A stretch of 64,000 bases of DNA, taken from positions 2,319,772 to 2,383,771 of the forward strand of contig NZ_WTYS01000001.1 of NCBI RefSeq assembly GCF_009827545.1. The letters run 5' to 3'. The position numbers were made by a program, and so were the translations under genes. The first letter of the stretch is position 1. Every line of letters begins with the position of its first letter. Under the pieces are notes generated by a model. It ran no database searches. It had not been told where the DNA came from and saw nothing but the letters and a program-made list of their open reading frames with translations. The stretch comes from Pontixanthobacter gangjinensis. Its GTDB lineage: Bacteria; Pseudomonadota; Alphaproteobacteria; Sphingomonadales; Sphingomonadaceae. Shown here one piece after another: positions 43,499-53,597 of this stretch.

Positions 43499-44407
43499 AT
43501 GAGCTTGAATCCCGGCGACCAGATGACGCGCGTTGCATTGCCAAGCGGAATTGAACTGGATGTGCTCGACACCGGTCCGCGTGATGGTGAAACGCTGATC
43601 TTTCTCCACGGCTTTCCCGAATCGCATCGCACATGGCGTGGTCAAATCTCGCAATTCTCTGATCGTTATCGCTGTATCGCGCCTGATCAGCGCGGCTATT
43701 GCGGATCATCCAATCCGCAAGACGCGGGCATGTATACCATCGATAAATTAATGGGTGACATCGCCCAGCTTGCGGATGCGCTCGGGGTCGGAAAATTCAC
43801 GCTCGTAGGGCATGATTTGGGCGGAGTGGTCGCATGGGCAATCGCGCTTACTGGCGTTTTGCAAGATCGTATTGAACGGCTTGTTATTGCCAATGCGCCC
43901 CACCCGTTTATCTTTTCCAAGCTACTTTACACCAATCCTGACCAGCGCGCGGCAAGCCAATATGTCCGGGCGTTCCGCGACCCGGCAAATGATGCGTTGG
44001 TCCGCGAGCACGGGTTGCTGCCACTGCTGGTCAAAGCGCTGGATTTCAAAGGGCAGAGTTTTGCCGAAGATGCCGAGCGTGATCAATTGCTACAATCATG
44101 GTCAAATCCGGATACCGCAATGGCGATGCTCAATTGGTACCGCGCTGGATTATCGGATGTGCCCCCGTTGGATGAGCCGTATGAACTTCCGGCCGACTTC
44201 TCCACGCCTGCCTTGCCAAATGTGGCCATCCCTACACTGGTCGTATGGGCTATGGATGATATCGCCCTGCCCAATGCCAATCTCGACGGGCTGGATGATT
44301 TGGTTGATGATCTGACATTAGTCAAAGTGCCCGATTGCGGTCATTTTGTGACGTGGGAAGCGCCCGAGAAATTTAACGCAGCGCTGGAAGAATTTCTTAG
44401 CAGATAG
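43499..44407 (+). CDS. Alpha/beta hydrolase (epoxide hydrolase/dehalogenase-like)
   Basis: A 302-residue hydrolase of the epoxide hydrolase/fluoroacetate dehalogenase group: oxyanion loop LIFLHGFPESHRTWRGQ, CIAPDQRGYCGSSNP, nucleophile elbow LVGHDLGGVVAW with Asp instead of Ser, acid in VVWAMDDIALP and His in VPDCGHFVTWEAPEKF. An Asp nucleophile indicates an ester intermediate with epoxides or haloacids. It is convergent with the DUF2332 gene, overlapping it by 11 bases. Confidence 0.88.
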   Translation: MSLNPGDQMTRVALPSGIELDVLDTGPRDGETLIFLHGFPESHRTWRGQISQFSDRYRCIAPDQRGYCGSSNPQDAGMYTIDKLMGDIAQLADALGVGKFTLVGHDLGGVVAWAIALTGVLQDRIERLVIANAPHPFIFSKLLYTNPDQRAASQYVRAFRDPANDALVREHGLLPLLVKALDFKGQSFAEDAERDQLLQSWSNPDTAMAMLNWYRAGLSDVPPLDEPYELPADFSTPALPNVAIPTLVVWAMDDIALPNANLDGLDDLVDDLTLVKVPDCGHFVTWEAPEKFNAALEEFLSR

Positions 44408-45449
44408 GGTCAAACCACTCCGCCCATGCGCCGTGCGGATGACCGCATCCGAGCAGAGCCGCTTTCTCGCCTCCCTGCCAATAGCGGACATACAATTCGT
44501 GGCGGAATGTCGCGCGATTGGTCTCCAGAGCGATCCACGCCAAGGGCTTCTCTGCAGTGGCCGCCCTACCGGCCTCCTCCATTGCTTTTTCAATCCATGC
44601 ACGCGTAGATTCAGGAATATATTGCCACACGATCGAATGGCTCAGGACCCGGGTCACACCTGACTGCTGAGGCTGTGCCAGCATTTCGCGAACAAAATCG
44701 CCTGCGTCCTGCTTAACCAAATCGGGTGCCTGTTTTCCCGCCAATTCAATGGCTGCTTCAATTCTACCCATCCGAGCAATTGCCTCGGGCCAAACGTAGC
44801 TTTTGAGCCGCAATGCCGCCTCTGGATCGGAAAGATCGACGGGAGCCTGATCGCACCCTCTAATTGAAACAATTTCAACCGGGTGCTCAGGTGGCGGCGA
44901 ACCACGCCATTCGGGTGCTATCCGCATAGGTGAATCGTCGGGGCCAGAAGTCACCCCGCCAAGATCGAAATGATAGCGATCCATCATCGTATTGACCCCG
45001 GCACTCGCTCCCAATTCATAGATCGCGAATTTTGGTCCGACTTTGCCAGACAGCCACAGAAGCGCGCTCATGAAACCCCAAGACCGGCCGGCCTCATTGG
45101 TTTGCGGCGGGCCATCGAGCCATGGCAGCAGCCGCGTATCATATTTTCGGACAAGGTCGGCAACGATCGCGTCAATTTCGGCTTGGTTGGTCGTCAAACC
45201 GGAGTAAACAGGTTGAAGCCGCAGGTCGGTGCCGGTCAATAGCAGATTGTGCAGCCCACCATTGATCCGCAGCGGCATCGCGTCCTCAAGGCTAAGCCCT
45301 TTCCAATTGGCAATCCGGCGGCCAACGGCAGTGTCTGTTTCGAGCACTTTTAGCAAAGCCCGGACAACGCGCGCCGTATTGGGAGCCCCCGCTTGCTCGG
45401 CATGGGAAGCCTGCCATTCGATTGCTTGCGCAACGTCTACCATGTTCAT
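44397..45449 (-). CDS. DUF2332 family protein
   Basis: A roughly 350-residue protein of the DUF2332 family: IEWQASHAEQAGAPNTARVVRALL near the start, FAIYELGASAGVNTMMDRYHF, which looks like a SAM-binding motif (E-L-G-A-S-A-G-V-N), and VLSHSIVWQYIPESTRAWIEKAM. The family resembles class I methyltransferases but its activity is not described. Starts at 45449, 45443 or 45482 are all possible; none has a strong ribosome site. It is divergent from hisG. Confidence 0.8.
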   Translation of the reverse strand: MNMVDVAQAIEWQASHAEQAGAPNTARVVRALLKVLETDTAVGRRIANWKGLSLEDAMPLRINGGLHNLLLTGTDLRLQPVYSGLTTNQAEIDAIVADLVRKYDTRLLPWLDGPPQTNEAGRSWGFMSALLWLSGKVGPKFAIYELGASAGVNTMMDRYHFDLGGVTSGPDDSPMRIAPEWRGSPPPEHPVEIVSIRGCDQAPVDLSDPEAALRLKSYVWPEAIARMGRIEAAIELAGKQAPDLVKQDAGDFVREMLAQPQQSGVTRVLSHSIVWQYIPESTRAWIEKAMEEAGRAATAEKPLAWIALETNRATFRHELYVRYWQGGEKAALLGCGHPHGAWAEWFDPIC

Positions 45450-45524
45450 TATTTCTGAATCCGCCTTACTTGACGCTACCATGCATTGCCCTTTCGTCTG
45501 CCTGCCCCTATTTGCCGCCCAATC

Positions 45525-46190
45525 ATGACCGCGATACTAACACCCCCGCTTACCTTTGCCGTGCCCAAGGGGCGCATCCTCGACGAGGCTTTACCGGTCA
45601 TGGCGCGTGCCGGAGTTGTTCCGGCTGAAGCATTTCACGATGCAAAGGATCGCTCGCTGAGTTTTGCAACAACGCGCGCCGATATGCGGCTGATCCGCGT
45701 TCGGGCGTTCGATGTCGCAACCTTTGTAGCACATGGCGCGGCGCAAGTGGGAATCGTCGGGTCAGACGTTATTGAAGAGTTCAACTATTCCGACCTCTAC
45801 GCGCCCGTTGATCTGGATATCGGCCACTGCCGATTGTCGGTTGCCGAACCAGTAGGCGGTGCCGACAGCATTGACGGCGCAAGCCATGTCCGCGTTGCAA
45901 CGAAATATCCCGGCATCACGCGCCGCCATTTTGAGGCGCAGGGTATTCAGGCTGAATGCGTCAAATTGAACGGGGCAATGGAGTTGGCCCCCAGCCTTGG
46001 CCTTTCTGGCAGAATCGTCGACTTGGTCTCTACCGGTGCAACCTTGAAGCAAAACGGCTTGGTGGAAACCGCCAAAATCATGGAAATCTCGGCACGCCTG
46101 ATTGTCAATCGTGCTGCGCTGAAGACAGACCCGCGGGTTACGGCTTTGGTTGAAGCATTTCGCGCAAATGCCGAGCGGGATGCCGCCTGA
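45525..46190 (+). CDS. hisG: ATP phosphoribosyltransferase, short form
   Basis: A 221-residue HisG lacking the C-terminal regulatory domain, the short form that needs HisZ for activity. Motifs are [38 protein letters not shown], and the PRPP loop [19 protein letters not shown]. First step of histidine synthesis. The start overlaps nothing; hisD overlaps its stop by one base. hisZ is not in the window. Confidence 0.94.
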   Translation: MTAILTPPLTFAVPKGRILDEALPVMARAGVVPAEAFHDAKDRSLSFATTRADMRLIRVRAFDVATFVAHGAAQVGIVGSDVIEEFNYSDLYAPVDLDIGHCRLSVAEPVGGADSIDGASHVRVATKYPGITRRHFEAQGIQAECVKLNGAMELAPSLGLSGRIVDLVSTGATLKQNGLVETAKIMEISARLIVNRAALKTDPRVTALVEAFRANAERDAA

Positions 46191-47479
46191 TGCGTATGCT
46201 TTCCATCAAATCTCCCGATTTTGAACTGCAATTCGGCAAGATCGTCGATGACCGGCGTGAAAGCGATGGCAATATCGCTGGCCAAGTCAGCTCGATCCTG
46301 AGCGATGTGAGGGGGCGCGGCGATGCGGCGTTGTCCGACCTGACTGCCCGTTTTGACCAACACGCGCTGACAAACGACGACGATTGGTCGATCTCTGCCG
46401 AGCAATGCCGCGAAGCGTTTGACGGGCTTGACCCGAAACTTCGCGATGCTTTGAAGCTCGCGGCGGACCGGATCACCGCCTATCACAAGGATCAATTGCC
46501 GGCAGACCGGGACTTCACCGATGATGCAGGCGTGCGCCTTGGTGCACGCTGGCAGGCTGTTGACGCAGCAGGCCTATATGTTCCTGGTGGCAGAGCAGCG
46601 TACCCATCGTCGCTGTTGATGAATGCAATCCCGGCCAAAGTTGCCGGTGTCGGGCGCCTGACCGTCACCACGCCCACTCCGAAAGGAGTGGTAAATCCGC
46701 TTGTGCTGGCTGCAGCACACATTGCTGGCGTCGATGAAATATGGCGTGTTGGCGGAGCACAGGCGATTGGTGCGCTCGCTTATGGCACCAAACGAATCAA
46801 GCGTGTCGATGTGGTAACTGGCCCCGGCAATGCATGGGTGGCTGAGGCAAAGAGGCAGTTGTTCGGCGTTGTCGGCATCGATATGGTCGCAGGGCCAAGC
46901 GAAATACTGGTGATTGCCGACGGTCATAACGAGCCCGATTGGATTGCCGCCGATTTGCTGAGCCAAGCTGAACACGATCCTGATGCACAGTCGATCCTGA
47001 TTACCGATGATGCCGCCTTTGCTGCGCAGGTAGAGGACCGTATCGATGTCCAAGCGGCGATGCTTTCCACCCATAAAACGGCGCGCAAAAGCTGGGATGA
47101 TCACGGCGTAATCATCATCGTCGAAACGCTGGACCAAGCAATTCCTCTCGCAAACCGTCTCGCAGCTGAACATGTCGAATTGGCAGTCGAGGACCCTAAA
47201 CCTTTGTTCGAAGGAATACGGCATGCTGGGAGCATCTTTATCGGCCGCTATGCGCCCGAAGCTGTGGGGGATTATGTTGCGGGGCCCAATCACGTCCTGC
47301 CTACTGGCCGCCGCGCACGATTCGCCAGCGGCTTGTCGGTTCTAGATTTCATGAAACGCTCCAGCTTCATCGAATTGGACGAAGCGGCCTTGCAAGCAAT
47401 CGGCCCAGCAGCCATTGCGCTTGCCGAAGCAGAAGGGCTGCCAGCCCACGCCAAATCAATCGAAGCCCGGCTGAAATGA
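46190..47479 (+). CDS. hisD: Histidinol dehydrogenase
   Basis: A 429-residue zinc enzyme oxidising histidinol to histidine. Conserved segments are WQAVDAAGLYVPGGRAAYPSS, VTTPTPKGVVNPLVLAAA, the RVGGAQAIGALAYGT, TGPGNAWVAEAKRQL and GPSEILVIAD motifs, LSQAEHDPDAQSILIT, and LGRYAPEAVGDYVAGPNHVLPTG-like zinc-binding region near the end (seen as YAPEAVGDYVAGPNHVLPTG). It is followed by nusB at 13 bp. Confidence 0.96.
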   Translation: MRMLSIKSPDFELQFGKIVDDRRESDGNIAGQVSSILSDVRGRGDAALSDLTARFDQHALTNDDDWSISAEQCREAFDGLDPKLRDALKLAADRITAYHKDQLPADRDFTDDAGVRLGARWQAVDAAGLYVPGGRAAYPSSLLMNAIPAKVAGVGRLTVTTPTPKGVVNPLVLAAAHIAGVDEIWRVGGAQAIGALAYGTKRIKRVDVVTGPGNAWVAEAKRQLFGVVGIDMVAGPSEILVIADGHNEPDWIAADLLSQAEHDPDAQSILITDDAAFAAQVEDRIDVQAAMLSTHKTARKSWDDHGVIIIVETLDQAIPLANRLAAEHVELAVEDPKPLFEGIRHAGSIFIGRYAPEAVGDYVAGPNHVLPTGRRARFASGLSVLDFMKRSSFIELDEAALQAIGPAAIALAEAEGLPAHAKSIEARLK

Positions 47480-47492
47480 GAAATTCAACGCT

Positions 47493-47939
47493 ATGAGTAA
47501 AGCAAAATCACAGGCGCGCTCTGCGGCGCGTCTCGCAGCCGTGCAGGCGCTGTATCAGCAGCATATGGAGCAGACCAAGCTGGTCAAATTGCTCGACGAA
47601 TTTCATCAGCACCGTCTCGGTCGCGAGATTGAAGATGACCAATATGCTGACGCCAATGTGCCATTGTTCGATGATATCGTTTCGGGCGTTGATGCGCGGC
47701 GCGATGAAATCGACGGCAAGCTGACCGAGAAATTGGCCGAGGGCTGGAGCGTCAAACGGCTCGACAAAACGATGCTACAAATCCTGCGCGCTGGCACATT
47801 CGAACTTATGGCCCGGCCTGACGTATCCGTCGGCACCGTCATCAGCGAATATGTCGATGTCGCAAAAGCATTTTTTGATGACCGCGAGACAAAGTTCGTC
47901 AATGGCGTGCTCGATGCAGTTGCCAAAGCTGTCAGATAG
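47493..47939 (+). CDS. nusB: Transcription antitermination factor NusB
   Basis: A 148-residue all-helical NusB, the RNA-binding partner of S10 in rRNA antitermination. The N-terminal ARSAARLAAVQALYQQHM arginine-rich helix and the C-terminal ISEYVDVAKAFFDDRETKFVNGVLD are typical. It follows hisD and precedes thiL by nine bases. The hisD-nusB linkage is unusual in gammaproteobacteria but seen in sphingomonads. Confidence 0.94.
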   Translation: MSKAKSQARSAARLAAVQALYQQHMEQTKLVKLLDEFHQHRLGREIEDDQYADANVPLFDDIVSGVDARRDEIDGKLTEKLAEGWSVKRLDKTMLQILRAGTFELMARPDVSVGTVISEYVDVAKAFFDDRETKFVNGVLDAVAKAVR

Positions 47940-47948
47940 GACGGCGCG

Positions 47949-48833
47949 CTGAGTAGCGAAAGCGCCTTTATCGAAAGCTTGCGTGCGCTAGCCACCCATC
48001 CTTCCGCACGCGGCCTCAATGATGATGTCGCAATTCTGAAAGTCGGCGGAGAAACGCTGATCCTGACGCATGATACGATGGTCGAGGAGGTGCACTTCCT
48101 CGCCAATCAGGACATGGCCGACATCGCTTGGAAACTGGTTGCAACAAACCTGTCTGATCTAGCCGCAAAAGGTGCGAAGCCGCTGGGCGTTTTGCTCAGC
48201 TATACACTTGGCGCGGATGACGCTCGGTTCGTTGCCGGCCTGAAGGACGTTCTCGAATTCTATTCAGTTATCCTTTTGGGCGGCGATACCGTTTCGGGCT
48301 CAGGTGCCCGTACATTCGGCATGACTGCAATTGGAACGGCGACGCACACCCCCATCCCCTCGCGAAACGGCGCTAAGCCGGACGACCGGCTGTTCATTAC
48401 TGGACCGGTCGGCGCAGCGATGATCGGTTTCGAAACACTCCGAGACAGGGGAGCGACTTTGGGAGCAGCCGAAACCGCTGCTTTTTGCAGGCCGATCCCT
48501 TTGCTAGCAGAAGGGCAGGCGCTAGCGCCTGTTGTCACCGCGATCATGGACGTATCGGACGGGCTGCTGCTCGATTGTAGCCGATTAGCGAAGGCCAGCG
48601 GAGTGACGATTGATGTCGATACAGCCTCCGTACCAATCGCCGCGCCAGACTGCCGGCGGGATGATGCAATACGCTGGGGCGACGATTATCAATTGTTGTT
48701 CACCGCGAATCAAAATACCAAATTGCCTGTTCCTGCTCATGCGATTGGAACAGTATCAACGCTCGGCGGAAGCTCGCTATTGATTGATGGGAAGCCGCCA
48801 AAAGACGGCGATACGCTGGGTTATAGCCACTAA
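47949..48833 (+). CDS. thiL: Thiamine-monophosphate kinase, likely CTG start
   Basis: About 294 residues; PurM-fold kinase making thiamine diphosphate. Motifs are [51 protein letters not shown] and [17 protein letters not shown]. The first canonical start is a TTG at 47979, but that drops the conserved opening helix. Between the nusB stop and that TTG there is no ATG, GTG or other TTG in frame. A CTG at 47949, with AGGA seven bases before it, yields [17 protein letters not shown], which fits the ThiL pattern (F-I-x-x-L). I place the start there. Confidence 0.88.
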   Translation: MSSESAFIESLRALATHPSARGLNDDVAILKVGGETLILTHDTMVEEVHFLANQDMADIAWKLVATNLSDLAAKGAKPLGVLLSYTLGADDARFVAGLKDVLEFYSVILLGGDTVSGSGARTFGMTAIGTATHTPIPSRNGAKPDDRLFITGPVGAAMIGFETLRDRGATLGAAETAAFCRPIPLLAEGQALAPVVTAIMDVSDGLLLDCSRLAKASGVTIDVDTASVPIAAPDCRRDDAIRWGDDYQLLFTANQNTKLPVPAHAIGTVSTLGGSSLLIDGKPPKDGDTLGYSH

Positions 48834-48878
48834 AGCGTCCGATTCTGCGGCAGACCGTGCATTTCTTCCGCTTTGGGG

Positions 48879-48906
48879 TTGCACCCTTGTCCGGCACGAT
48901 TATAGC
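48879..48906 (+). promoter_or_regulatory. Candidate hppA promoter
   Basis: TTGCAC (48879-48884), a 16-bp spacer and TATAGC (48901-48906) resemble a sigma-70 promoter in the gap before hppA. The inferred start site lies just before the hairpin at 48921-48945. Confidence 0.4.
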
Positions 48907-48920
48907 CGACGCACCTTTTC

Positions 48921-48945
48921 GGACCCGTAGTAACGGGCCTTTTTT
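48921..48945 (+). terminator. Terminator-like hairpin upstream of hppA
   Basis: ggacccgt-agta-acgggcct followed by TTTTTT: a 7-bp stem with one mismatch and a T-run of six. It ends the nusB-thiL transcript, or, if the promoter at 48879 is real, sits in the hppA leader and could attenuate it. The hppA start lies 29 bp downstream. Confidence 0.7.
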
Positions 48946-48973
48946 AGTATGCAAAACGCATGAGGGGATACTC

Positions 48974-51085
48974 GTGGAAACAGTTTATATCGCAATCGGA
49001 CTGGGATTGCTTGCCATTGTCTATGGCATAATCACCAGCCAACAAGTGCTCGGCGCATCTGCCGGTAATGAGAAAATGCAGTCCATCGCGGGCGCAATTC
49101 AGGAAGGCGCACAAGCCTATCTGAAACGCCAATACACCGCGATTGGTATCGTCGGCGTGGTTGTTGCCATCCTCGTCTTCGTATTCCTCGGAGCAATTTC
49201 TGCAGTTTCGTTCGTAATCGGCGCAGTTCTGTCAGGCGTTGCCGGATTTATCGGGATGAACATCTCGGTCCGCGCCAACGTCCGCACAGCCGCCGCCGCG
49301 CAGACCGGCCTTCAGGAAGGTCTCACCGTGGCGTTCCGCGCAGGTGCGGTTACCGGAATGCTGGTTGCTGGCCTCGCGCTGCTCTCGATTGCAGGCATCT
49401 TCTATGTGCTCATCGCGCAGATGGGTCTCGACCTCACAGTTCTCGCAGAGAAGCGTGAAGTTATTGACGCACTTGTCGGTCTCGCATTCGGCGCGTCGCT
49501 GATTTCGATTTTCGCCCGCCTCGGCGGCGGTATCTTCACCAAAGCTGCTGACGTCGGCGCCGATCTGGTCGGTAAAGTCGAAGCAGGCATCCCGGAGGAT
49601 GATCCACGCAACCCGGCGACAATCGCCGATAACGTTGGTGACAACGTTGGCGACTGTGCCGGTATGGCGGCCGATCTGTTCGAAACCTACGTTGTGACTG
49701 TTGGTGCGACGATGGTTCTGATCGCTCTGCTGTTTACGACACTCGCTTCTGCAGATCTTTTCGCTTTGATGAGCCTGCCACTGCTAATTGGCGGTGTGTG
49801 CATCGTGACCTCGATCATCGGAACCTACATGGTTCGTTTGGGCAAATCGAACAACATCATGGGCGCTCTGTATAAGGGCTTCATTACCACAACTGTTCTG
49901 TCGATCCCTGCGATCTACTGGGCGACCGACTATGCAATCGGAATGGGCACTGCCTACACCGTTGGCGATCAATCGTTCACCGGTATGTCGCTGTTCTGGG
50001 CGATGATGGTTGGCCTGGCTATCACCGGCCTGATCATCTGGATCACCGAATATTACACTGGCACTGAGTACCGCCCAGTTCGTTCGATTGCGAAAGCATC
50101 TGAAACCGGTCACGGCACTAATGTAATTCAAGGTCTGGCCATCAGCCTTGAATCGACCGCATTGCCAACTTTGGTGATCGTTGTCGGCATTATCGTGACT
50201 TACCAGCTTGCTGGTCTCATGGGCATCGCGTTCGCGGCCACCGCAATGCTGGCACTGGCCGGTATGGTCGTGGCCCTCGACGCTTACGGCCCTGTGACCG
50301 ATAACGCAGGCGGCATCGCTGAAATGGCTGAGATGGAAGAAAGCGTTCGTGAGAAGACCGATGCGCTTGACGCTGTTGGTAACACCACGAAAGCTGTCAC
50401 CAAGGGTTATGCCATCGGATCGGCCGGTCTTGCTGCTCTGGTACTGTTCTCGGCTTACACGGCTGACCTCAAAGAGTTCTTCCCTGATCTCGAAGTCAGC
50501 TTCAGCCTTGAAAACCCATATGTCATCGTTGGCCTTCTGCTCGGCGCTTTGCTTCCGTACCTGTTTGGTGCGATGGGCATGACCGCTGTTGGCCGCGCCG
50601 CTGGTGACGTAGTGGTTGACGTTCGTGCACAATTCGCTGCCGACCCGGGAATCATGGATGGTACAAGCCGTCCAAACTACGCCCGCACAGTCGATTTGGT
50701 AACGAAGGCAGCGATCAAGGAAATGATTGTTCCCTCGATGCTTCCGGTGCTTGCCCCAATCGTGGTCTACTTCGGCATCACTTGGGCCTCAGGCAGCCAG
50801 GCAGAAGGCTTTGCCGCTCTTGGCGCATTGCTGCTCGGCGTGATCGTTTCGGGTATCTTCGTGGCGCTTTCCATGACCGCTGGTGGCGGCGCGTGGGATA
50901 ATGCCAAGAAGTACATCGAAGATGGCAATCACGGCGGCAAAGGTTCAGAAGCTCACAAGGCTGCTGTGACCGGCGATACAGTTGGCGATCCTTACAAGGA
51001 TACTGCTGGTCCAGCCGTCAACCCAATGATCAAGATCACTAATATCGTTGCACTGCTGCTGCTTGCAGCATTAGCAGCGGCATAA
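48974..51085 (+). CDS. hppA: K+-insensitive pyrophosphate-energised proton pump
   Basis: A 703-residue membrane pyrophosphatase with about 16 helices. It uses PPi hydrolysis to export protons. The catalytic acidic loop [16 protein letters not shown] and the C-terminal [20 protein letters not shown] with the [13 protein letters not shown] segment are diagnostic. The residue after GNTT is Lys ([10 protein letters not shown]), which marks the K+-independent subfamily. The start is a GTG at 48974 behind GAGGGG, six bases away; longer frames cover the terminator region. A strong terminator follows. Confidence 0.96.
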   Translation: METVYIAIGLGLLAIVYGIITSQQVLGASAGNEKMQSIAGAIQEGAQAYLKRQYTAIGIVGVVVAILVFVFLGAISAVSFVIGAVLSGVAGFIGMNISVRANVRTAAAAQTGLQEGLTVAFRAGAVTGMLVAGLALLSIAGIFYVLIAQMGLDLTVLAEKREVIDALVGLAFGASLISIFARLGGGIFTKAADVGADLVGKVEAGIPEDDPRNPATIADNVGDNVGDCAGMAADLFETYVVTVGATMVLIALLFTTLASADLFALMSLPLLIGGVCIVTSIIGTYMVRLGKSNNIMGALYKGFITTTVLSIPAIYWATDYAIGMGTAYTVGDQSFTGMSLFWAMMVGLAITGLIIWITEYYTGTEYRPVRSIAKASETGHGTNVIQGLAISLESTALPTLVIVVGIIVTYQLAGLMGIAFAATAMLALAGMVVALDAYGPVTDNAGGIAEMAEMEESVREKTDALDAVGNTTKAVTKGYAIGSAGLAALVLFSAYTADLKEFFPDLEVSFSLENPYVIVGLLLGALLPYLFGAMGMTAVGRAAGDVVVDVRAQFAADPGIMDGTSRPNYARTVDLVTKAAIKEMIVPSMLPVLAPIVVYFGITWASGSQAEGFAALGALLLGVIVSGIFVALSMTAGGGAWDNAKKYIEDGNHGGKGSEAHKAAVTGDTVGDPYKDTAGPAVNPMIKITNIVALLLLAALAAA

Positions 51086-51121
51086 TCAATTCGGCTTTGA
51101 TTGGCTGAAGAATGAATAGAG

Positions 51122-51154
51122 AAACCCCGTCTGGTTCAGCCAGGCGGGGTTTTT
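51122..51154 (+). terminator. Intrinsic terminator of hppA
   Basis: aaaccccgtctgg-ttcag-ccaggcggggttt: a 13-bp stem with one mismatch and a five-base loop, followed by TTTTT. It lies 37 bases after the hppA stop. Confidence 0.93.
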
Positions 51155-51334
51155 CATTTGCGGTTAAGGCCAAATTCCCTAACTAAATGCCATTAAAGCG
51201 CTTTTTTTGCGCTGCAGGGGTCGCATCCTGCAAATTTTCAAGGCAGTATACGCCTAGAGTGAGAGCATCCGCGCATAGTCACATGGCATTCGCAGATGCA
51301 CTCTATGGGGCTGCAGATCTGGGAGCAGAAATTA

Positions 51335-53407
51335 ATGAAACTAGTTTCGACACTAATTCGAACAGGAAGCGCGATCGCGCTGGCAACCGCCGCCGTGGGT
51401 TCAGGCGCGCTAGTCGCAGCGCCTGCCGCGGCACAGGAAACTCCGCCACAGGTAGCGGAGACAGCTAGCAAACAAATCCCCGTCGGCGAATTCGTCAAGC
51501 AGTCCAACATGCGCAGTCCGCGCATCTCGCCGGATGGCAAGAATTTGGCCTATCTCGCCAACAATGAAGGACGCGCAGTGCTTGTGCTGCAAAGCCTCAC
51601 TGACTTGTCCAAGCCCGCACGTTTAATCCTTGCAGCTGAAGAAGCTCGTGAAGCGGGTGAGCGCACGATGTCAGGCTTCCGCTGGATCGGAAACGACCAT
51701 GTAGTCATGACCATGATTTCCCGAGAAAACCTCGGCGGCGGGCTCAGCGATTTTCGCAGGTTGATCGCTTATGATATCAATGATGGCGAACTGGTCCAGC
51801 AGGCGTGGCGCGATTCAGGCGGTGACGCCGGAGTCATTCTGCACATTGATCACGATACCGGAAAATATCTCATCCAGCGCGATTCTGTCGCCAATTCGAC
51901 CGAGCGCTGGGGTTTCCCCGAGGTCGTCGAAGTAGATGTGGATTCTGGCCGATTCAAGATTATCCAACGGACCAACCCGGTAGTCAGTGGCTGGGCTGCT
52001 GACAGCGAAGGCAATATCCGGGCCGGTTTCAGCCGCGACCGCGATAATGGTAAGGTGCGGATGCTCTACAAGGCGCAAGGTGAACGCAATTTCAAAACGG
52101 TTTATAATGAAGCGGATTCAACCTTCACTGAGTCAATTCCGGCCCCACAAGTCTTCATTCCAGGCACAGATAAAGCGTATACGACGTCGCGGCAGGATGG
52201 CTACGAGAAGCTGTACGAACTCGACATGCTAACCATGACACTATCGGAGCCAGTCTACGAGACTGAAGGCTTCGACATGCAAGGGATCGAGACCAACGAA
52301 GATGGCTCCGCCATTGTCGGCTACAATGTCTTCGATGGCGAAATGAAGACGGTTTATACTGATCCGACGCTAGCAACGATCACCTCCTTGTTGGAAGAGG
52401 TTTTCGGTGAAGGCGCTGTGACGATCGTCGATAACAGCGCTGATATGTCGCAAATTGTCGCTTATGCAGGCGGCAAAGAACGCGCGGGCGGCTTCTATTT
52501 GTTCAACACGCAGTCAGGGTCGCTGAAATTGCTGAACTGGACGCGAACTGGCCTGAAGGATGCGCCACTTAATCCGGTCAAGGCTGAATGGTATACGGCC
52601 CGCGATGGAACCAAAATCCAGGCAATCGTGACCTATCCACGCCACCGTATGGGTCAGAAGAACCTCCCGGTCGTTGTTATGCCGCATGGCGGTCCGTTCG
52701 GAGTTATCTCTGCAACCAACAGTGGTGAACCCTGGAATCAGCCGTTGGCAGAAGCGGGCTATGTTGTTGTCCAACCAAACTACCGCGGCTCTGGCGGTTA
52801 TGGAAAAGCCTTCGAACAAATGGGCCGTGAACCCGATGGTTATGGCAAAAAGATGCAGGATGATCTCAATGACATCCTGACCTACTACGGTGAAAAGGGA
52901 ATCATTGATCCGAACCGGGCCTGCGTAATGGGCTGGTCCTACGGCGGTTACGCTGCAGCGCGCGGCGCTCAGCGTGACGCCGATGTTTGGAAATGTGCGA
53001 TCGCAGGCGCTGGCGTTTACGATATGGCTATGATGAATAGGTGGGATGCGAAGAACCTCGGCCGGTTCAGCAGTGGTTTCCAAGCCACTTCAAATGACCC
53101 CGATGGCATTTCCTCTGCTCAGAACACCGACGGACCGTGGTCGCCAATATTGATCGTTACTGCAAAGCGCGATGCGCGTATTCCGATGGAGCAGGCCGAG
53201 ACGTTGGTCAGCAACCTTAGAAAATCGGGCAAGGTTGAAGGCACAGATTTCCGTTACATCGTACAGGAGCAGGGCACTCACAATTTGCCCTATGATGATG
53301 TGCACATCCAATGGATCGAGGAAGCTGAGGCATGGCTGGATAAATATAATCCCGCCTACATTGCATCCGATGCCGATGAAGAACCGGAAAAGATCAACTT
53401 CAAATAA
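51335..53407 (+). CDS. S9-family (prolyl oligopeptidase-type) peptidase, secreted
   Basis: A 690-residue peptidase with signal peptide (cleavage near LVAAPAAAQE). The beta-propeller-type N-terminal domain shows SPRISPDGKNLAYLAN and FRWIGNDHVVMTM. The C-terminal alpha/beta domain has PVVVMPHGGPFGV, nucleophile Ser535 in VMGWSYGGYAAARG, Asp in TAKRDARIPMEQ and His in EQGTHNLPYDD. The ATG at 51335 has GGAG upstream. Upstream DNA to the hppA terminator (about 180 bp) holds two short inverted repeats (near 51197 and 51212) but no clear promoter. It degrades peptides in the periplasm. Confidence 0.93.
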   Translation: MKLVSTLIRTGSAIALATAAVGSGALVAAPAAAQETPPQVAETASKQIPVGEFVKQSNMRSPRISPDGKNLAYLANNEGRAVLVLQSLTDLSKPARLILAAEEAREAGERTMSGFRWIGNDHVVMTMISRENLGGGLSDFRRLIAYDINDGELVQQAWRDSGGDAGVILHIDHDTGKYLIQRDSVANSTERWGFPEVVEVDVDSGRFKIIQRTNPVVSGWAADSEGNIRAGFSRDRDNGKVRMLYKAQGERNFKTVYNEADSTFTESIPAPQVFIPGTDKAYTTSRQDGYEKLYELDMLTMTLSEPVYETEGFDMQGIETNEDGSAIVGYNVFDGEMKTVYTDPTLATITSLLEEVFGEGAVTIVDNSADMSQIVAYAGGKERAGGFYLFNTQSGSLKLLNWTRTGLKDAPLNPVKAEWYTARDGTKIQAIVTYPRHRMGQKNLPVVVMPHGGPFGVISATNSGEPWNQPLAEAGYVVVQPNYRGSGGYGKAFEQMGREPDGYGKKMQDDLNDILTYYGEKGIIDPNRACVMGWSYGGYAAARGAQRDADVWKCAIAGAGVYDMAMMNRWDAKNLGRFSSGFQATSNDPDGISSAQNTDGPWSPILIVTAKRDARIPMEQAETLVSNLRKSGKVEGTDFRYIVQEQGTHNLPYDDVHIQWIEEAEAWLDKYNPAYIASDADEEPEKINFK

Positions 53408-53411
53408 TACG

Positions 53412-53465
53412 CTTAATCTGGAATTGGGCGCGAAGGCGCAGCTTTCGCGCCCTCTCCAGTTTAAG
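53412..53465. terminator. Long hairpin after the S9 peptidase
   Basis: A perfect 9-bp stem gggcgcgaa/ttcgcgccc (53426-53434 with 53444-53452) is extended outward by ctgga/tccag and cttaa/ttaag pairs. There is no T-run, so this is a 3'-stabilising or Rho-dependent end rather than a classic terminator. The remaining 130 bp to the next gene show nothing else clear. Confidence 0.55.
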
Positions 53466-53597
53466 CCAACTGTTGAATGTGTCTGAGCACCAAACTTGCA
53501 CCACTGTTCGTGCTGACAGCTATTTGGCGCATGCTGCTCCGGTCGGCAGAGCTAGGTAATTAGACGAATTTTAGCTTTTTCCAGCTAAGCAGTTTGC

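Noticed and set aside
46574-47293. 239-codon minus-strand frame inside hisD
   Set aside because: Shadow of a strongly conserved gene on the plus strand.
49784-50632. 282-codon minus-strand frame inside hppA
   Set aside because: It is a shadow of the membrane pyrophosphatase; the His/Gln-rich translation has no recognisable domain.
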